Positions 6,822 to 8,298 of a DNA stretch of 8,298 bases are shown one piece after another; position 1 is the stretch's first letter, and every line of letters begins with the position of its first letter. The stretch is from positions 1 to 8,298 of the forward strand of contig CAZOJY010000138.1 of assembly GCA_964580235.1 (NCBI GenBank), written 5' to 3'. The notes below the pieces were generated by a model that was not told the origin of the DNA, ran no database searches, and saw nothing but the letters and a program-made list of their open reading frames with translations. The position numbers were made by a program, and so were the translations under genes. The stretch comes from G020348385 sp964580235. GTDB lineage: Bacteria > Acidobacteriota > Aminicenantia > Aminicenantales > Aminicenantaceae.

Positions 6822-7412
6822 ATGAGCATTAAAAAAATCGCTGTTTCAACGATCATCTTGTTTTTATGCTCCTGTTTTCTCGCTTCACAAAGTTTGGTCG
6901 AAGTGGCAAAACAAGAAAAAGAAAGACGAGCAAAATTAAAAGGGAAAAAGATCCCCGTGGTCACTAACGAAACCCTGCAAAAGAAAAAGCTGGAACCGGC
7001 AATTTCTTACAAACCTATTAAATCCCCGTATGAAGAAATCCTTTCCATCTCGGAAGTACCAAAAGGACGACTTTTTGATAACATCAAATCCCGAGCTCCA
7101 TCGGAGAAATATTCCTCATCATTCACCGATATCAAATCGCTAGAGGATAGATGGCAAAAGGCCAAAGAATCCGTGGCTCTACTCACTCTCAAGTTGAAAA
7201 CCCTGCAGCATGAATATTTCAGCATGGGTGATATGACTCCCAGAAGCCACATCCAACAACAGATCAGCGATACGTATCTTAAGCTGCAAAAGACCCAAAA
7301 GGATGTTGAGAAAGCAAAAAAAGACCTCGATAAAGCAAGAAAAAAACAAAAAAATGAATCAGCGAAAATAGATAAAAGAAATCTGAAGTCCGAGCTCCCT
7401 CTCGTCTTTTGA
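6822..7412 (+). CDS. Secreted or lipid-anchored coiled-coil protein of unknown function
   Basis: I recognise the style but no function. Residues 1-24 are a signal sequence (Lys4, Lys5, then a hydrophobic run). Cys18 in FLCSC could be a lipobox cysteine, though cleavage nearer ASQS by signal peptidase I is equally possible. Next comes a charged segment (25-57) with EVAKQEKERRAKLKGKK and VVTNETL, then a variable linker (58-104). A lysine-rich coiled coil follows from about 105 to 180, containing LEDRWQKAKES, HEYFSMGD and a TYLKLQKTQKDVEKAKKDL heptad pattern. From memory, small envelope proteins with this order (EKERR segment, then Trp-led coiled coil with a Y/F-S---D---R turn) are common in Acidobacteria and Aminicenantes. 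The start is fixed by an in-frame TAA at 6813-6815. The last 17 codons and stop overlap the neighbouring minus-strand gene, and the tail SELPLVF looks unlike the usual family ending as I recall it. Confidence 0.85.
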   Translation: MSIKKIAVSTIILFLCSCFLASQSLVEVAKQEKERRAKLKGKKIPVVTNETLQKKKLEPAISYKPIKSPYEEILSISEVPKGRLFDNIKSRAPSEKYSSSFTDIKSLEDRWQKAKESVALLTLKLKTLQHEYFSMGDMTPRSHIQQQISDTYLKLQKTQKDVEKAKKDLDKARKKQKNESAKIDKRNLKSELPLVF

Positions 7413-8225
7413 ATTGGGAATTATTTTTGCAGGAACAAACACTTTGTCGGTTGCGATTGTCAGAAAAAACTGCTCCCCTTCTCCTACCATTTCTTTTTTG
7501 ATGTTGTAGGATTTCTCAAAATAACTTTCCTCGGGAATAAATTCGTCGAGTATCCTGTCGTTGATCTTGATGATGACCTTCTGATCCTTTAAGGCTTCAA
7601 GATTCACACCTCCTTTGATCACAAGAAGGGCATCTTTTTTTGGATTATCGATGATACACCGGGCTTCTTTAGCAGTCCAGCGCCACTGCCTGAGAAAGGC
7701 ATCAGGGTTGATCTCCAGATCATACCAGCCGTCTTCGTAGATTTTTTCCGGCGTATCCAGAGGCGGTGGATAGACCTTTAATTTTTTCTCAAAAATCTCC
7801 TGCTGCGTTTCATCTGTTCGATCATAAGGGGAGGAAATTCCAACGGACAACCTCAATGTTTCTTCTCCCTTAAATTCGGGATCAAATTCATCGATAAATT
7901 CAGGGATATAGACTCTCCTGGAATAGGCGTATTCCTGATTAGCATCCCATTCCGTAATCGGAACCTCAGGAATATGATCATCCTGGAGGAGAAGATTGTT
8001 TTTGTGCCAAAAATGAACGTAAACTTGCATATCCTGCTCGATTTTTACGAATTCAGGGCCCGTCTTCCAGTGGTACTGCATATCCGTAATAAGGTCATCC
8101 GATAGTTCTTCCTCAGAAAATGTCACATCAAGAGTAATTCCCTTCACCTGGCTTTTTTTTCTGCAGGAGAACGAAATCACTGCCAAAAATAGGATCAACA
8201 TCACGACAGCCGTTTTTTTCCACAT
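7359..8225 (-). CDS. Putative lipoprotein with C-terminal carbohydrate-binding-like beta-domain
   Basis: Function unknown. MWKK, a hydrophobic run and FSC at 19-21 indicate a lipoprotein signal with Cys21 as the probable lipidated residue, although Ser at -3 is less usual. The mature protein appears to have two beta-rich parts. Residues about 28-155 include MQYHWKTG (49-56), VYVHFWHKNNLLLQDDHIP (68-86) and FIDEFDPEFKGEETLRL (110-126). Residues about 160-288 include GWYDLE (166-171), RQWRWTAKEA (179-188), VIIKIND (217-223), FVPAKIIP (263-270) and DERELGLQ (274-281). The second part resembles, from memory, the beta-sandwich found at the C-terminus of some bacterial glycosyltransferases (G-Y--E...RWT--A...FVP...D-RELG-), hinting at sugar or polymer binding; this is inference. 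It has its own promoter and a strong ribosome-binding site. Its 3' end overlaps the convergent gene by 54 bp, and the conserved D-RELG motif lies inside that overlap. Confidence 0.85.
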   Translation of the reverse strand: MWKKTAVVMLILFLAVISFSCRKKSQVKGITLDVTFSEEELSDDLITDMQYHWKTGPEFVKIEQDMQVYVHFWHKNNLLLQDDHIPEVPITEWDANQEYAYSRRVYIPEFIDEFDPEFKGEETLRLSVGISSPYDRTDETQQEIFEKKLKVYPPPLDTPEKIYEDGWYDLEINPDAFLRQWRWTAKEARCIIDNPKKDALLVIKGGVNLEALKDQKVIIKINDRILDEFIPEESYFEKSYNIKKEMVGEGEQFFLTIATDKVFVPAKIIPNSKDERELGLQISFIYFR

Positions 8226-8230
8226 CTGTA

Positions 8231-8238
8231 TCCTCCTC
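8231..8238 (-). promoter_or_regulatory. Strong Shine-Dalgarno site of the lipoprotein gene
   Basis: The minus strand reads GAGGAGGA five bases before the ATG at 8225, ideal complementarity and spacing. It fixes this start. It is the only well-placed consensus ribosome-binding site among the six genes, which contrasts with the leaderless or near-leaderless starts nearby. Confidence 0.85.
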
Positions 8239-8256
8239 GTTCAAAAATCAGAACGT

Positions 8257-8285
8257 ATTATAAGAGATAGCATTTCAGAAGTAAA
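8257..8285 (-). promoter_or_regulatory. Sigma70-type promoter of the lipoprotein gene
   Basis: On the minus strand TTTACT (8285-8280, four of six matches to TTGACA), a 17-base spacer and a perfect TATAAT (8262-8257) form a good promoter. Transcription would start near 8250, giving a leader of about 25 bases that contains the ribosome-binding site. The remaining bases to 8298 hold nothing recognisable. Confidence 0.65.
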
Positions 8286-8298
8286 GACAGAGGATGTT

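Noticed and set aside
1..8298. tRNA, rRNA, CRISPR array, insertion sequence, toxin-antitoxin or defence genes
   Set aside because: Nearly all bases are explained by six intact genes; no direct-repeat arrays, transposase motifs or tRNA cloverleaf signatures were seen in the gaps.

Overview
The window is chromosomal DNA from a bacterium. It is tightly packed, of moderate G+C by eye, and holds six genes, all ordinary-looking and intact. No tRNA, rRNA, CRISPR array, insertion sequence or phage gene was seen. The best lineage clue is the pair of proteins at the right end. One is a secreted coiled-coil protein with an 'EVAK-EKERRAKLKGKK--VVTNE-L' type N-terminus. The other is a lipoprotein ending in a D-RELG-Q-SFIYFR type beta-domain. 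From memory both styles are typical of Acidobacteria-related bacteria, especially Candidatus Aminicenantes (OP8). This is a family-style judgement, not a database result.

Layout, left to right on the + strand. Enolase (eno, 63-1361) is followed after 17 bases by the large subunit of a two-subunit, B12-dependent methylmalonyl-CoA mutase (1379-2986); the two look co-transcribed. A 10-bp perfect inverted repeat spans the end of the mutase gene and overlaps a consensus-like promoter (TTGACA-N17-TAAGAT). That promoter sits so close to the next start codon that the message would be leaderless. The promoter would drive an exported M20-family amidohydrolase (3031-4338) and, 8 bases later, a full-length ComEC/Rec2 DNA-uptake channel (4347-6731). 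After a 90-base gap with another strong promoter (TTGACA-N17-TATGAT) comes the secreted coiled-coil protein (6822-7412). It converges on, and overlaps by 54 bp, a minus-strand lipoprotein gene (8225-7359), which has its own promoter and a strong Shine-Dalgarno site.

How the genes may work together (inference). Enolase and methylmalonyl-CoA mutase both serve central carbon flow: propionyl units pass through succinyl-CoA and oxaloacetate to PEP and gluconeogenesis. The mutase cannot act alone, since its B12-binding subunit is not in the window. The exported amidohydrolase and ComEC could both serve scavenging, one of acylated amino acids or peptides and the other of DNA. The last two genes encode envelope proteins of unknown role.

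The most notable points are: an apparent reciprocal charge swap (Glu/Arg to Arg/Glu) at a dimer-interface ion pair of enolase; the inverted repeat on the amidohydrolase-comEC promoter; leaderless or near-leaderless starts; and the codon-aligned antisense overlap of the last two genes. I did not find convincing evidence of a wholly new multi-gene system.
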